From Kouleothrix aurantiaca (GTDB lineage: Bacteria; Chloroflexota; Chloroflexia; Chloroflexales; Roseiflexaceae), in NCBI GenBank assembly GCA_001399705.1, contig LJCR01000077.1, positions 1-8,140 of the forward strand: a stretch of DNA of 8,140 nucleotides. The letters run 5' to 3'. Shown here in pieces: positions 1 to 7,431 of this stretch. The notes under the pieces are model-generated. The model saw only the letters and a program-made list of their open reading frames with translations. It had not been told where the DNA came from and searched no databases. The translations under genes were made by a program, and so were the position numbers. The number at the start of each line of letters is the position of its first letter. Within the stretch, counting starts at the first letter, position 1.

Positions 1-913
1 GCTGATACACCTCTGGGTGCCGGGCCAGGCTCATATGGTGCACGCCTGGGAAAAGCTTCATATGCGCGGCCGTGATGGGGCTATCCTCGGGCACCTCGCT
101 GTGGGCACTGGTCACCCCAACCAGCATATCGCCAAATATCCGGGTCACGGGGTGGCTGGGGTCTTTGGTCAACGTGCCGGCGATCAGGTAGTGCTCTGCG
201 CTTGGGAGCCACGGAACGACCGTGCGCCCATTCTGCAGGCAGGAATCGGGATCCTGATCGCGCCAGTCGTCGTCAACCAGGTTGCCGAAGCGCAAATCTT
301 TGATGCCCTGGCTGCGGAGATTGACAACATCGCGGATCAGCCGCGGGATCGGATGCCGCACTATGCCGAGGGCCGAGCTGACCACATTGCCAACCCGCTC
401 TAAAACCGCGCCCTCGTGCGGCGTACCGATGTAGAAAATACGCCTGATGCGCTGGACCCAGTCGTACTGTTGCTCGCTACCGTAGTGGCAGGCGCTGCGA
501 ATGACCAGGCCGCCCATGCTGTGCCCGATCAGCACGATTTCCTCAATCGGTATCGGGTAGGCAGCACACAGCTCGCTCAGGAGCGCGGCAAGGTATTTGC
601 CGTTCTCCGACACGCGCAGGCCGGTGTTATAGCGCAGATACAGGGGGGTGTACCCAAGATCCTGCTGGAGCAGAGAACCGTACGATGTGGGAGGTTCGCC
701 GGGCTGCTGGCCCGAAAAGCGCCAGCTGTCTTCGGTGCAGACCAGGCCATGGACCAGCACGCAAATTTTCGGTGTTAGTGCTGGGCAGGCGCGGCGCAGG
801 CTGGCAGCGGTTAGTGCAAGCGGCACACCATTCTCGTAGCAGCTCATTGTGATCGCAAGACCGAGCTGGCGCTCGTTGAGATGATCGCCGAACACGCCGT
901 TTAGCACGCTCAC
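1..913 (-). CDS. Alpha/beta-hydrolase, lipase/PGAP1-like esterase (3' end outside window; start uncertain)
   Basis: Read on the minus strand, this frame is open from the stop at 1010-1012 to the left edge of the window. It shows the signatures of a serine esterase/lipase of the alpha/beta-hydrolase fold. These are an oxyanion-hole segment VLVHG (about 746-760), the nucleophile elbow GHSMGG (509-526; Ser codon 518-520), a YIGTPHEGA segment after the elbow (about 407-433), a GDMLVGVTSA segment (about 104-133) whose Asp fits the acid, and HHMSLARHPEVY near the left edge whose His fits the third triad member. It probably hydrolyses an ester or lipid; the substrate cannot be read from the sequence. 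No ATG lies upstream of 845-847 in this frame. GTG at 911-913 was chosen because the segment SVLNGVFGDHL just after it looks like conserved protein, but no Shine-Dalgarno precedes it. The true N-terminus may lie farther upstream in another frame. Family confidence is high; start confidence is low. Confidence 0.85.
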   Translation of the reverse strand, partial: MSVLNGVFGDHLNERQLGLAITMSCYENGVPLALTAASLRRACPALTPKICVLVHGLVCTEDSWRFSGQQPGEPPTSYGSLLQQDLGYTPLYLRYNTGLRVSENGKYLAALLSELCAAYPIPIEEIVLIGHSMGGLVIRSACHYGSEQQYDWVQRIRRIFYIGTPHEGAVLERVGNVVSSALGIVRHPIPRLIRDVVNLRSQGIKDLRFGNLVDDDWRDQDPDSCLQNGRTVVPWLPSAEHYLIAGTLTKDPSHPVTRIFGDMLVGVTSAHSEVPEDSPITAAHMKLFPGVHHMSLARHPEVYQ

Positions 914-1122
914 GCCAAGCGCAAGCCAGGATGTCAGCGCCGGTTTAAGCGGCTGCTTGTTCGCAGGTATTCTGTTACTCGTAGATTGCCTCGACTTCTG
1001 ATACCAGCTTCAATCGCATCGTGAACAAGTTCGCTCGCGCTCTGGATGATTTTGGTGCTTCTGATCGTGCATACGACCAGCACAAAGCAGGGGGTGGGGC
1101 TTCTGGATGGCGCTGCTAACAC
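914..1122 (-). other. Possible frameshifted N-terminal part of the hydrolase gene
   Basis: Between the promoter at about 1245-1272 and the usable hydrolase frame, a different minus-strand frame (GTG at 1122 to a stop at 934) encodes a stretch that looks like real protein, including KIIQSASELVHDAIEAG at about 1005-1055. A one-base slip at about 1003 would continue it as SEVEAIYE in the third frame (about 979-1002). The hydrolase frame itself reads PALTSWLALGV just upstream of the chosen GTG. Related hydrolases often carry a helical N-terminal extension before the HG oxyanion segment. I infer that one or two short indels, either natural decay or sequencing error, separate the N-terminus from the body. 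This rests on residue pattern only, not on an alignment. Confidence 0.3.
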
Positions 1123-1244
1123 GATCGCGCTGGGTTCTAATCAGGATACATATCAAGACTCGCACGGCTTGATGTGTTGATCCGCCGAATATCGAAACAG
1201 CCTGCCGCCGGCGAGCGAAAAGGTATTGCCCGCGCGGTTCGCTG

Positions 1245-1272
1245 ATTATACCAGACAATGCCAGCACTTCAA
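1245..1272 (-). promoter_or_regulatory. Sigma70-type promoter with extended -10, reading into the hydrolase gene
   Basis: On the minus strand a perfect TATAAT (1245-1250) is preceded by TGG, giving the extended -10 form TGnTATAAT. A -35-like TTGAAG sits at 1267-1272 with a 16-base spacer. Transcription would start near 1238 and run left. The leader would be about 115 bases to the GTG at 1122, or about 325 bases to the GTG at 913. This makes it likely that translation starts well upstream of 913. The match is by sequence only. Confidence 0.6.
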
Positions 1273-1670
1273 CGCGCCAACTGCGTCACAAAGCCCTGGG
1301 GGAGGCTCGCCGGAATGTCAGCGGCGACGATGCCGCTCCTTCCGCCGGGATGTGCGTCTCCAGGCGCTCGCAGCAACGCGCCGTTCGCCACCAATATAGT
1401 AGACACCATTCAGAATAATGGGCTTATAATCAACTTTGCCGCACTAGAAAGCGAAATAACGACGTTAAGTTAAAATCGCGTTTCACGGCATTAGAAAGCC
1501 AATTCCCGTCTATTATGAATGTTAACTAGTATGTAAACTTATTGCTGCTATGCGGCCGGCGCAGGCCCGTGTTGCAATACTCAGCACAGCGCAGGAAGCG
1601 CGTGCGTACGGCCTGTGCCCCGAAGGCCAGCACGAGCGCGGAGCAGCATCGTGAGCGCTTCTACCGCCTT
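1268..1670. other. Noncoding stretch with an AT-rich core, no convincing gene
   Basis: This region lies between the stop of the large hybrid kinase and the hydrolase promoter. I see no protein-like reading frame; the short frames on both strands have no family features. Bases 1391-1540 are 54/150 G+C by my count (36%), against clearly GC-rich flanks. This core holds an imperfect direct repeat (GCACTAGAAAGCGAAAT at 1441 and GCATTAGAAAGCCAATT at 1488), an imperfect dyad GTTAACTAGTATGTAAAC at 1521-1538, and a plus-strand TATAAT at 1425-1430 with TAGACA at 1400-1405 (19-base spacer), which points at no recognisable gene. After the kinase stop there are only weak hairpins, such as GGCCT/AGGCC at about 1609-1627 (minus strand, 9-base loop), and no T-run, so no clear terminator closes the kinase operon. 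Confidence 0.5.
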
Positions 1671-4600
1671 TTATATGCGCAGATGCGCACTGATCGTCGT
1701 CAGCAACGCCTGCAGATTAACCGGCTTGGTCAGGTAGTCGTCGGCGCCGGCCGCCAGGCAGCGCTCGCGGTCACCGGGCATGGCTAGCGCCGGCACGGCG
1801 ATAATCGGTATCGCCTGCAGGCTCGCGTCGGCGCGGATGCGGCGGATGGCTTCCAGCCCATCCATCCCCGGCATCTGGATGTCCATCAGGATCGCGTGCG
1901 GCGGTGCTTCCTGCGCGCGCAGCACCGCCTCGCCGCCGTTGCGTGCCACAGTCACCTCGTAGCCTTTGGTCTGCAGGTAATACTCCAGCAATTCGATACT
2001 TGGCTCGTTGTCTTCCGCCAGCAGGATGCGCAGTCGCTCGGCGTGCTGCGCAATCACCAGCGCCGTGTGGATGGGCGGCTCGTTCTTGGCCAATACCTGG
2101 CGCAGGGTCTGGTAGAGCGTTTCGCGGTCGATCGGCTTGAGCAGAACTGCTGCGGCGCCGAGTGTGCGCGCGCGCTCCGGCTCGTCGACAACCGACATAA
2201 CCACGACCGGAATCGCCTGCGTGCGCGGCTCGGCCTTGAGCCCCCGCAGCACCTCCCAGCCAAGCAGATCGGGCAGCAGCACATCGAGCACGATCAGGTC
2301 GGGCTGCATCTCGATCGCCTGCTCGACCGCGCCGGAGCCATGCGTATACACATTGACCCGTGCGCCAAGCTCCGACAGAAAGAGCGTAATGCGCTCAGCT
2401 GCGGCCGGCGAATCCTCGATCACCAGCGCGTGGTTAACGGCTGGCGTTGACGCAGTGTTCCCTGCTATGTCCGGCGTGCGCAGCGGGCTGGCCTGGGCCG
2501 GTTTCCAGGGCAGGGTCACACTGAAGCGGCTACCCTGGCCTTGCACGCTCGCCACTGCAACGCTGCCACCGTGGGCCTGCACCAGCCGCAGCACCAGCGC
2601 CAGGCCAAGCCCGGTTCCTTCGTACTGCCGGCTGAGGCGGCTGTCGATCTGCACAAACGGTTTGAATAGCCGGGGAAGGTTTTCTTCCGCAATGCCGATG
2701 CCGGTATCCCACACGCTAAACGTGACCGTCTGCGTTTGCGCATCGCCCTGTACATCCAGGCCAACGCTGCCCCCCTCGGGTGTGAACTTCACCGCATTGG
2801 AAAGCAAATTCACCAGAATCTGCTTCAGGCGCCGCTCGTCGGCGAAGAAGTGATCGACCGGGCCGGCGATATTCGTGCGGATCTCGATCTGCTTCTTCAG
2901 CGCAGCCTGCACAACCATCTGCATGCTGATCCGGCACAGTGGCGCGACCATCACCGGCACGATGTGCAGCTCAAGCTTGCCTGCCGCTATCTTGGCCAGA
3001 TCGAGGATATCGTTGATCAGCGCGAGCAAATGGTGCCCGCTGTCTTCCACTCCGCGCAGCACATCCACCTGTTTCGCTGTCAGATCGCCGTACAAACGAT
3101 CTTGCAGGGCCTGGCAGCGCCCAAGGATGGAGTTCAGCGGTGTGCGCAGCTCGTGCGACATGTTTGCCAGAAATTCGTCTTTCAGGCGGGCGGCACGCGC
3201 CAGGTCGGCGTTGGCCTGCTGGAGCTGCGCAACCAGGCGATTGCGCCCATACACCATCGAGATCTGGCCAGCCACCGCCGTCAGGTGCTCAACGTCGTCG
3301 GCGGAGAAGTCGGGCTCGTCGGGGCGATTGATTGCGGTGATGGTGCCAAACACTTCGCCGAGGTACAAGAGCGGCGCAACGACGATTGAGCCGCTGTGGG
3401 TTTCGCTTCGGCGCTGCTGCGCAATCGCGCTTTCGCGTGGGTCGGGCATGTTCTTGGGCGAGATCGCCGGGCGCAGTTCCGACACCACCCAGCCGGTCAG
3501 GCCGCTCATATACTCTTCGAAATCAATTTCGCCCAGGCCGAACGGCAGAGTTTCGACAGCACCGCCATCATCAGGCGCGGCTGCTCGGCTATATGCCATG
3601 TGCTCGACACGACGCGCCCGCCAGTCAAAGGTCAGCAGCACCACGCGGTCGGCCGGCAGCGTCGCGCGCACGCGTTCGGTGGTGCGCTGGAGCGCTTCAA
3701 CCAGATGCTCGGTCATAATCGCGTCGTTGGTGATCGCATACAGATCCTGCACGCGCTCCAGCGTTTGGTTCAGCCTGCTGGTACGCTCGGCAACACGCGC
3801 TTCCAGATCGTGGTGCGATTGCTGAAGCGAGGAATACAATCGCGCGTGGTTGAGCGCCAGTGTGGCCCGGTCGGCCAGATCCTGTGTCAATGTCAGGTCG
3901 TCGTTGTCAAACGGCTGCCGTTCCGGCTGGCGCCGGTAGAGAAACAGTGCCCCTAAAATCTGGCCTTGCAAGCGCAGGGGAGCCACCAGTATGCTATGGA
4001 TGGAAACACCCTGCGCTTCGATCAGTGCTGCGATCGTCGATTGGGTTCCCAGAGAATACTGGTGCGGATCGGCAAGCGACGCGTGGATTGGCGGCTGGCT
4101 GCGCAAAACGTGCGCCGTCATCGTCGCCCTGTCGGCGGGCACCAGCGAGCTTTGTACTGTGGAAGCCAGGGCTGCGCTGATCTGCGGATCACTATCGTAT
4201 AGCGCCGCCAATCTGAGGTATGTGCGATCGTCGGAAAGAAACGCGATCGCACAGCCATCGCCCAGATGCGCCGCGGTTTTTGTCAGTTGCTCAAGCACGG
4301 CCTGGTGGTCGTTTTCAACCTGTGCAAAGGCATGCGACGCCGCAGCCAGCACTTCCAGGCGTTCGGTCGCGCGCTGCATAAGTTCCTCGGCGTGCCTGCG
4401 CTTGGTAAGGTCTTGCACTGTGAGGAGCGTGCAGGCCTCGTTGTCGATCTCGAACGGCACGGTTGAAAACAGTGCCTGGCGCGCTTCGCCCATCTTGGTA
4501 GTGATGGTGAGCTCGGAATTGAACAAGGCATATTGCTCTTGCAAGGCGTGGCGAAGCTCGCCCAGCCTGCTCATACTGCGAGCGGGGAAGATGCCGATTG

Positions 4601-5375
4601 TGTGCAGATTGTGGCCTAGCAGCTCTTCGCGGCCATACCCCAGCAAATATTCCAATTTTCTATTGACATCGATAATTTGCAGGTCGCTTCTTCGGAGCAT
4701 GGCCTGGGCAACCGGGCTGGCCTGAAAGGTGGTCATAAAGCGTGCTTCGGAACGGTGCAGCGCTTCGTCCGCCCGTTTGCGCTCGGTGACATCGCGAACC
4801 GAGATCATGCACAAGGTCTGCCCGGCGTCCACGATCCGCGCGCCAGCGGCTTCGATAAAAAACTCAGCTCCGTCGGCGCGCACAGCCGTCAAGACCGCTG
4901 TTGTGTTGATTGAGCATTGCGCGGTGCTGGTATCACCCGCAGATCCGTTGGGCAGGGCAAGCATTGCGCAGATCTGTGGGATGAAGCGGCTGACCGGCTG
5001 GCCAATTGCCTCGGCGGCAGCGCAGCCAAACATCTGCTCGGCGGCGGTATTGAAGAGCGTAATGCGACGCGATGGGTCGACAATCAGCAGCGGATCCTTG
5101 GCCGAGCTGATGATCCGTGAAAGGCGCTGCTCGCTGGCCGCGAGCGCGGCCCTGGCCTGCTCGTGGCGCTGCATCTGCTGGCGCAGCACAATGTACAGCA
5201 GCGGTATGGTCACTGCCAAAAACATCCCGGCCTTGTTGGCTTGCAGAAATTCCAGCAGCCTGGTGTCGGTTACCAGGCTTGTTTCGATCCGATCCGAGTA
5301 GAGGAGCCACCACGCCGCAACCACGCCGTAAATCAGGCTGGTGCGTAATGCCACGTTGCTGAGGCGATAGTTCAT
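1671..5375 (-). CDS. Membrane-anchored hybrid sensor histidine kinase (2TM-PAS-PAS-GAF-GAF-HisKA-HATPase_c-REC-REC)
   Basis: A 1234-residue hybrid kinase that should autophosphorylate on His and pass phosphate to its own receiver domains. In order: two membrane helices (about 12-27 and 49-65) joined by a short loop; PAS (about 85-200); PAS (about 205-325); GAF (about 340-512); coiled coil; GAF (about 545-712); a helical linker; HisKA with SHELRTPLN (phospho-acceptor H741); HATPase_c with N-box [10 protein letters not shown] (N860), G1 DTGIGI (D890) and G2 GTGLG (920-924); receiver 1 (about 983-1097; ED at 987-988, phospho-Asp D1031, S1061, K1080); receiver 2 (about 1115-1234; ED at 1121-1122, phospho-Asp D1165 in [11 protein letters not shown]1217). 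The kinase motifs are complete. In receiver 2 the conserved Thr/Ser is replaced by P1195. An ATG three codons upstream (5382-5384) directly abuts the AAGG, so I prefer the ATG at 5373-5375, which has AAGGA 8 bases upstream. The short external loop argues that sensing is by the cytoplasmic PAS/GAF domains; the ligand is unknown. It lies 112 bases downstream of the receiver-kinase gene and is probably cotranscribed with it. Confidence 0.95.
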   Translation of the reverse strand: MNYRLSNVALRTSLIYGVVAAWWLLYSDRIETSLVTDTRLLEFLQANKAGMFLAVTIPLLYIVLRQQMQRHEQARAALAASEQRLSRIISSAKDPLLIVDPSRRITLFNTAAEQMFGCAAAEAIGQPVSRFIPQICAMLALPNGSAGDTSTAQCSINTTAVLTAVRADGAEFFIEAAGARIVDAGQTLCMISVRDVTERKRADEALHRSEARFMTTFQASPVAQAMLRRSDLQIIDVNRKLEYLLGYGREELLGHNLHTIGIFPARSMSRLGELRHALQEQYALFNSELTITTKMGEARQALFSTVPFEIDNEACTLLTVQDLTKRRHAEELMQRATERLEVLAAASHAFAQVENDHQAVLEQLTKTAAHLGDGCAIAFLSDDRTYLRLAALYDSDPQISAALASTVQSSLVPADRATMTAHVLRSQPPIHASLADPHQYSLGTQSTIAALIEAQGVSIHSILVAPLRLQGQILGALFLYRRQPERQPFDNDDLTLTQDLADRATLALNHARLYSSLQQSHHDLEARVAERTSRLNQTLERVQDLYAITNDAIMTEHLVEALQRTTERVRATLPADRVVLLTFDWRARRVEHMAYSRAAAPDDGGAVETLPFGLGEIDFEEYMSGLTGWVVSELRPAISPKNMPDPRESAIAQQRRSETHSGSIVVAPLLYLGEVFGTITAINRPDEPDFSADDVEHLTAVAGQISMVYGRNRLVAQLQQANADLARAARLKDEFLANMSHELRTPLNSILGRCQALQDRLYGDLTAKQVDVLRGVEDSGHHLLALINDILDLAKIAAGKLELHIVPVMVAPLCRISMQMVVQAALKKQIEIRTNIAGPVDHFFADERRLKQILVNLLSNAVKFTPEGGSVGLDVQGDAQTQTVTFSVWDTGIGIAEENLPRLFKPFVQIDSRLSRQYEGTGLGLALVLRLVQAHGGSVAVASVQGQGSRFSVTLPWKPAQASPLRTPDIAGNTASTPAVNHALVIEDSPAAAERITLFLSELGARVNVYTHGSGAVEQAIEMQPDLIVLDVLLPDLLGWEVLRGLKAEPRTQAIPVVVMSVVDEPERARTLGAAAVLLKPIDRETLYQTLRQVLAKNEPPIHTALVIAQHAERLRILLAEDNEPSIELLEYYLQTKGYEVTVARNGGEAVLRAQEAPPHAILMDIQMPGMDGLEAIRRIRADASLQAIPIIAVPALAMPGDRERCLAAGADDYLTKPVNLQALLTTISAHLRI

Positions 5376-5388
5376 TGGAGGCATCCTT
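5376..5388 (-). promoter_or_regulatory. Ribosome binding site deciding the start of the large hybrid kinase
   Basis: On the minus strand AAGGA (5384-5388) lies 8 bases before the ATG at 5373-5375. The upstream ATG at 5382-5384 overlaps this element and would leave no spacing. The downstream ATG is therefore the better start. Confidence 0.55.
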
Positions 5389-5487
5389 GCTGTATTTCAG
5401 CATCTATGTCGCTCGTACCGGGAGGGCGCGTTCAATTTTCTTGCAGGGGAAATCGGGCAATGGCGGAGCTGGGTTTTGGCTTGCTGC

Positions 5488-6651
5488 TCACGGCGCGGCT
5501 TTGCGCAGGGGCAGCTGGAACCAGAAGGTTGCGCCGTGGCCGGGGCTGCTTTCTACCCCAAGCGCGCCATCCATATGCTCGACCACGCGCTTGCAGATCG
5601 CCAGGCCCAGGCCAATACCACCGTAGCGCCGGGTCGTTGTACCGTCGGCCTGGTGAAAAGGCTGGAAAATCTGCTGATGGCTCGTTTCCGCAATGCCGAT
5701 CCCGCTGTCGCGCACGCGCACGCTCAGGTGCGCCAGCTCCGCCGATTCGCCGGCCAGGCCGGCGCTCACCTGAACCGAGCCCTGCGCTGTGAACTTGATC
5801 GCATTGTCGAGCAGCTTGCCAAGCACCAGCTGCAGGCGCGATGGATCGCCCATGGCGTACTGTGGCACATCCGCATCAGCGCTGCACGTCAGCTCCAGCC
5901 CCTTGGCTTGGGCGGCCGGGCGCTGCGCTTCAACCACGCTGGCAATTGTGGCGGCTGGCTTGAAGAGGGACATTGTGAGCGCGTAGGCGCCCGACTCAAG
6001 CCTGGTAAATTCCAGCATATCGCCAACGATTGCCAGCAGCACATTGCCCGAATCGTACACTGCCCGAGCATATTCCTGCTGCTCGGCGTCGAGCGCAGTG
6101 TCGAGCAGCAGCTCGCTCATGCCAAGAATGCCATTCAGAGGGGTGCGCAGCTCGTGGCTGATGGTTGACATAAATTCCGATTTCAGCCGCAGCGTTTCGA
6201 GTGCGGTGTCGCGCGCCTGCGTCAGGGCGGCGACGGCGCGCTCGCGCTCGTTGAGCAGGTGGTGGTAGCGGTTAATGCGCGCGATGGTGCGCACGCGCAA
6301 GCTCAGCTCCATATGGTCGAGCGGCTTGGTGAGAAACTCGTCGGCACCGGCCCCAATGCCACGCAAGCGCGATGCGCGATCTTCCAGCGCCGTCATCATC
6401 AGGATATTGACTTCGGCTATTTGCGGGTTGGCGCGCAACGCTTCACATACAGCAAAGCCATCCATCCCAGGCATCATCACGTCGAGCAAGATCAGGTCGG
6501 GCAGATGATCCTGCGCCAGTGCCAGGCCTTCGCGCCCCGAGCCGGCCAGAAGAACACTATGCCCCTGCGCCGACAGTAAATCGGCCAGAATAGAACTTTG
6601 ATCGGCATCATCATCGATGACAAGGATCTGAATTGGCTGTGGTTGGATCAT
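5488..6651 (-). CDS. Soluble response regulator-histidine kinase (REC-HisKA-HATPase_c)
   Basis: A 387-residue protein without membrane segments. The N-terminal receiver (about 7-122) has the acidic pocket DDD at 13-15, phospho-Asp D57 in [11 protein letters not shown]87 and K109, so it looks fully functional. A helical linker (about 128-157) leads to HisKA with [10 protein letters not shown] (H166), then HATPase_c with LLDNAIKFT (N283), DSGIGI (D315) and GGIGLGL (344-350). The architecture suggests a kinase that receives phosphate on its own N-terminal receiver from another kinase and adjusts its activity accordingly, a coupling element in a multistep relay. A GTG at 6655-6657 is possible, but AAAGGG at 6660-6665 sits 8 bases before the ATG at 6649-6651 and only 2 before the GTG, so I chose the ATG. 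The gene is followed by the membrane hybrid kinase on the same strand. It has no DNA-binding or enzymatic output of its own, and its target is unknown. Confidence 0.95.
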   Translation of the reverse strand: MIQPQPIQILVIDDDADQSSILADLLSAQGHSVLLAGSGREGLALAQDHLPDLILLDVMMPGMDGFAVCEALRANPQIAEVNILMMTALEDRASRLRGIGAGADEFLTKPLDHMELSLRVRTIARINRYHHLLNERERAVAALTQARDTALETLRLKSEFMSTISHELRTPLNGILGMSELLLDTALDAEQQEYARAVYDSGNVLLAIVGDMLEFTRLESGAYALTMSLFKPAATIASVVEAQRPAAQAKGLELTCSADADVPQYAMGDPSRLQLVLGKLLDNAIKFTAQGSVQVSAGLAGESAELAHLSVRVRDSGIGIAETSHQQIFQPFHQADGTTTRRYGGIGLGLAICKRVVEHMDGALGVESSPGHGATFWFQLPLRKAAP

Positions 6652-6665
6652 ACACACTACCCTTT
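6652..6665 (-). promoter_or_regulatory. Ribosome binding site of the receiver-kinase gene
   Basis: Minus-strand AAAGGG (6660-6665) has an 8-base spacer to the ATG at 6649-6651. This favours the ATG over the GTG two codons upstream. Confidence 0.55.
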
Positions 6666-6730
6666 TATGAGCGATGGCTGCCAGGACTCATGAAGGAACA
6701 ACATGGTCTTCATCTGTCGCACCGAAAATA

Positions 6731-6757
6731 ATCATAGCAAAGCGCCCTTCTTCTCAA
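6731..6757 (-). promoter_or_regulatory. Candidate promoter of the two-kinase operon
   Basis: On the minus strand TTGAGA (6752-6757) and TATGAT (6731-6736) each match the sigma70 consensus at five of six positions. The spacer is 15 bases, shorter than the usual 17. It lies between the upstream terminator and the kinase start, where a promoter is needed. Transcription would start near 6724, giving a leader of about 70 bases. AGCGCC occurs twice as a direct repeat 18 bases apart (6740 and 6758), flanking the spacer and -35; this could be an operator, but it is too short to be sure. Confidence 0.35.
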
Positions 6758-6865
6758 TAGCGCCGAAGATGACCGCGGGATGATCGAAAGGATGCGGAAC
6801 AGCACCAGAACTGCGTCAAAACAGGCACGGAAGCTTCAAAGGCCGGCGGCTGCGCATGGCCAACG

Positions 6866-6889
6866 AAAAAGGGGCGGCTATGCCACCCC
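6866..6889 (-). terminator. Intrinsic terminator after the zinc-ribbon YbjQ gene
   Basis: Read on the minus strand, GGGGTGGC (6882-6889), a three-base ATA loop and GCCGCCCC (6871-6878) form an 8-bp stem with one G-U pair. It is followed at once by TTTTT (6866-6870). This is a textbook rho-independent terminator 31 bases past the stop codon. The other strand has no T-run after the stem, so it acts in one direction only. Confidence 0.85.
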
Positions 6890-6920
6890 GCTGCCTGCAT
6901 ACAATTATCAGCGCTATGCT

Positions 6921-7391
6921 CTACCCGCCCGCGTTTCCTTCCGGCTCGACAATCACTGCCGTGCCATAGGCCAGCACTTCGGTCATTCCCTGGGCGATCT
7001 CGGTGGTGTCGTACCGAAAGCCGATGATCGCGTTTGCGCCAAGCTGGGCGGCGTGCGCCAGCACCATCAGGTAGGCATCGGTGCGGGTATGCTCGCACAC
7101 CGCCGTCATGGTGCGGATGTTGCCGCCGCCAAGCGACTGAAAGGCCGCGGCGATCTGCCCGCCGATGCTGGCCGAGCGCACCGTCAGCCCGCGCACAATG
7201 CCCAGCGAGCGTACCATCTGGTAGCCCGGCAGCGTAAAGGCCGAGGTGATCATCGACGGGTCGAGCGCGATGTGCTCGATCGGGGTGAGCCGCTCGGTCG
7301 CGCCGGTTTTTGCTGGCGCAACCGCAGCGCCGCAAATAATGCAGAACTTGGAATCATTTGGGATTTCGGCGTCGCACATTGTACAGTGCAT
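6921..7391 (-). CDS. Zinc-ribbon protein with C-terminal YbjQ (UPF0145) domain
   Basis: A 156-residue protein. The N-terminus carries two CxxC pairs (C3/C6 and C17/C20) in a zinc-ribbon pattern, with a linker of about 25 residues after it. From about residue 48 to 149 it matches the YbjQ/UPF0145 family: MITSAFTLPGY at the domain start, a GLTVRSASIGGQI segment, and the conserved LGANAIIGFRYDTTEI followed by YGTAVIVE. YbjQ proteins form pentamers, and a heavy-metal-binding role has been suggested for the family; its biochemical function is not established. The added ribbon suggests metal or macromolecule binding. The ATG at 7389-7391 is chosen because AAGGAG lies 7 bases upstream; a longer in-frame reading to 7475 would overlap the methyltransferase gene end and lacks this support. 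It starts 40 bases after the methyltransferase stop, so the two are probably cotranscribed, and it is the last gene before the terminator. Confidence 0.92.
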   Translation of the reverse strand: MHCTMCDAEIPNDSKFCIICGAAVAPAKTGATERLTPIEHIALDPSMITSAFTLPGYQMVRSLGIVRGLTVRSASIGGQIAAAFQSLGGGNIRTMTAVCEHTRTDAYLMVLAHAAQLGANAIIGFRYDTTEIAQGMTEVLAYGTAVIVEPEGNAGG

Positions 7392-7404
7392 GAGCGTTCT
7401 CCTT
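7392..7404 (-). promoter_or_regulatory. Strong ribosome binding site of the YbjQ-domain gene
   Basis: Minus-strand AAGGAG (7399-7404) stands 7 bases before the ATG at 7389-7391. It fixes the start and rejects the longer reading that begins at 7475. Confidence 0.75.
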
Positions 7405-7431
7405 TGCAGCGCGGGCTGAAAGCAACACGCG

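Noticed and set aside
17..778. Plus-strand open frames opposite the hydrolase (17-403 and 416-778)
   Set aside because: They are the antisense of the hydrolase frame, which carries GHSMGG and other family motifs; their translations show no family features.
1258..1473. 71-residue plus-strand frame in the intergenic stretch
   Set aside because: No recognisable domain, no Shine-Dalgarno, and it spans the GC-rich to AT-rich boundary without any coding character.
1560..1665. Terminator for the kinase operon
   Set aside because: Only short GC-rich hairpins with 4-5 bp stems and large loops are present, and none is followed by a T-run on the minus strand.
1896..5301. Many long plus-strand frames opposite the large kinase, for example 2137-2853 and 2875-3825
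   Set aside because: All lie antisense to a continuous 1234-residue kinase frame with complete motifs; open antisense frames are expected in GC-rich coding DNA.
6754..7335. 193-residue minus-strand frame overlapping the YbjQ gene
   Set aside because: It is out of frame with the YbjQ domain, lacks a good ribosome binding site, runs through the intrinsic terminator, and has an Arg/His/Ser-rich composition typical of a shadow frame.
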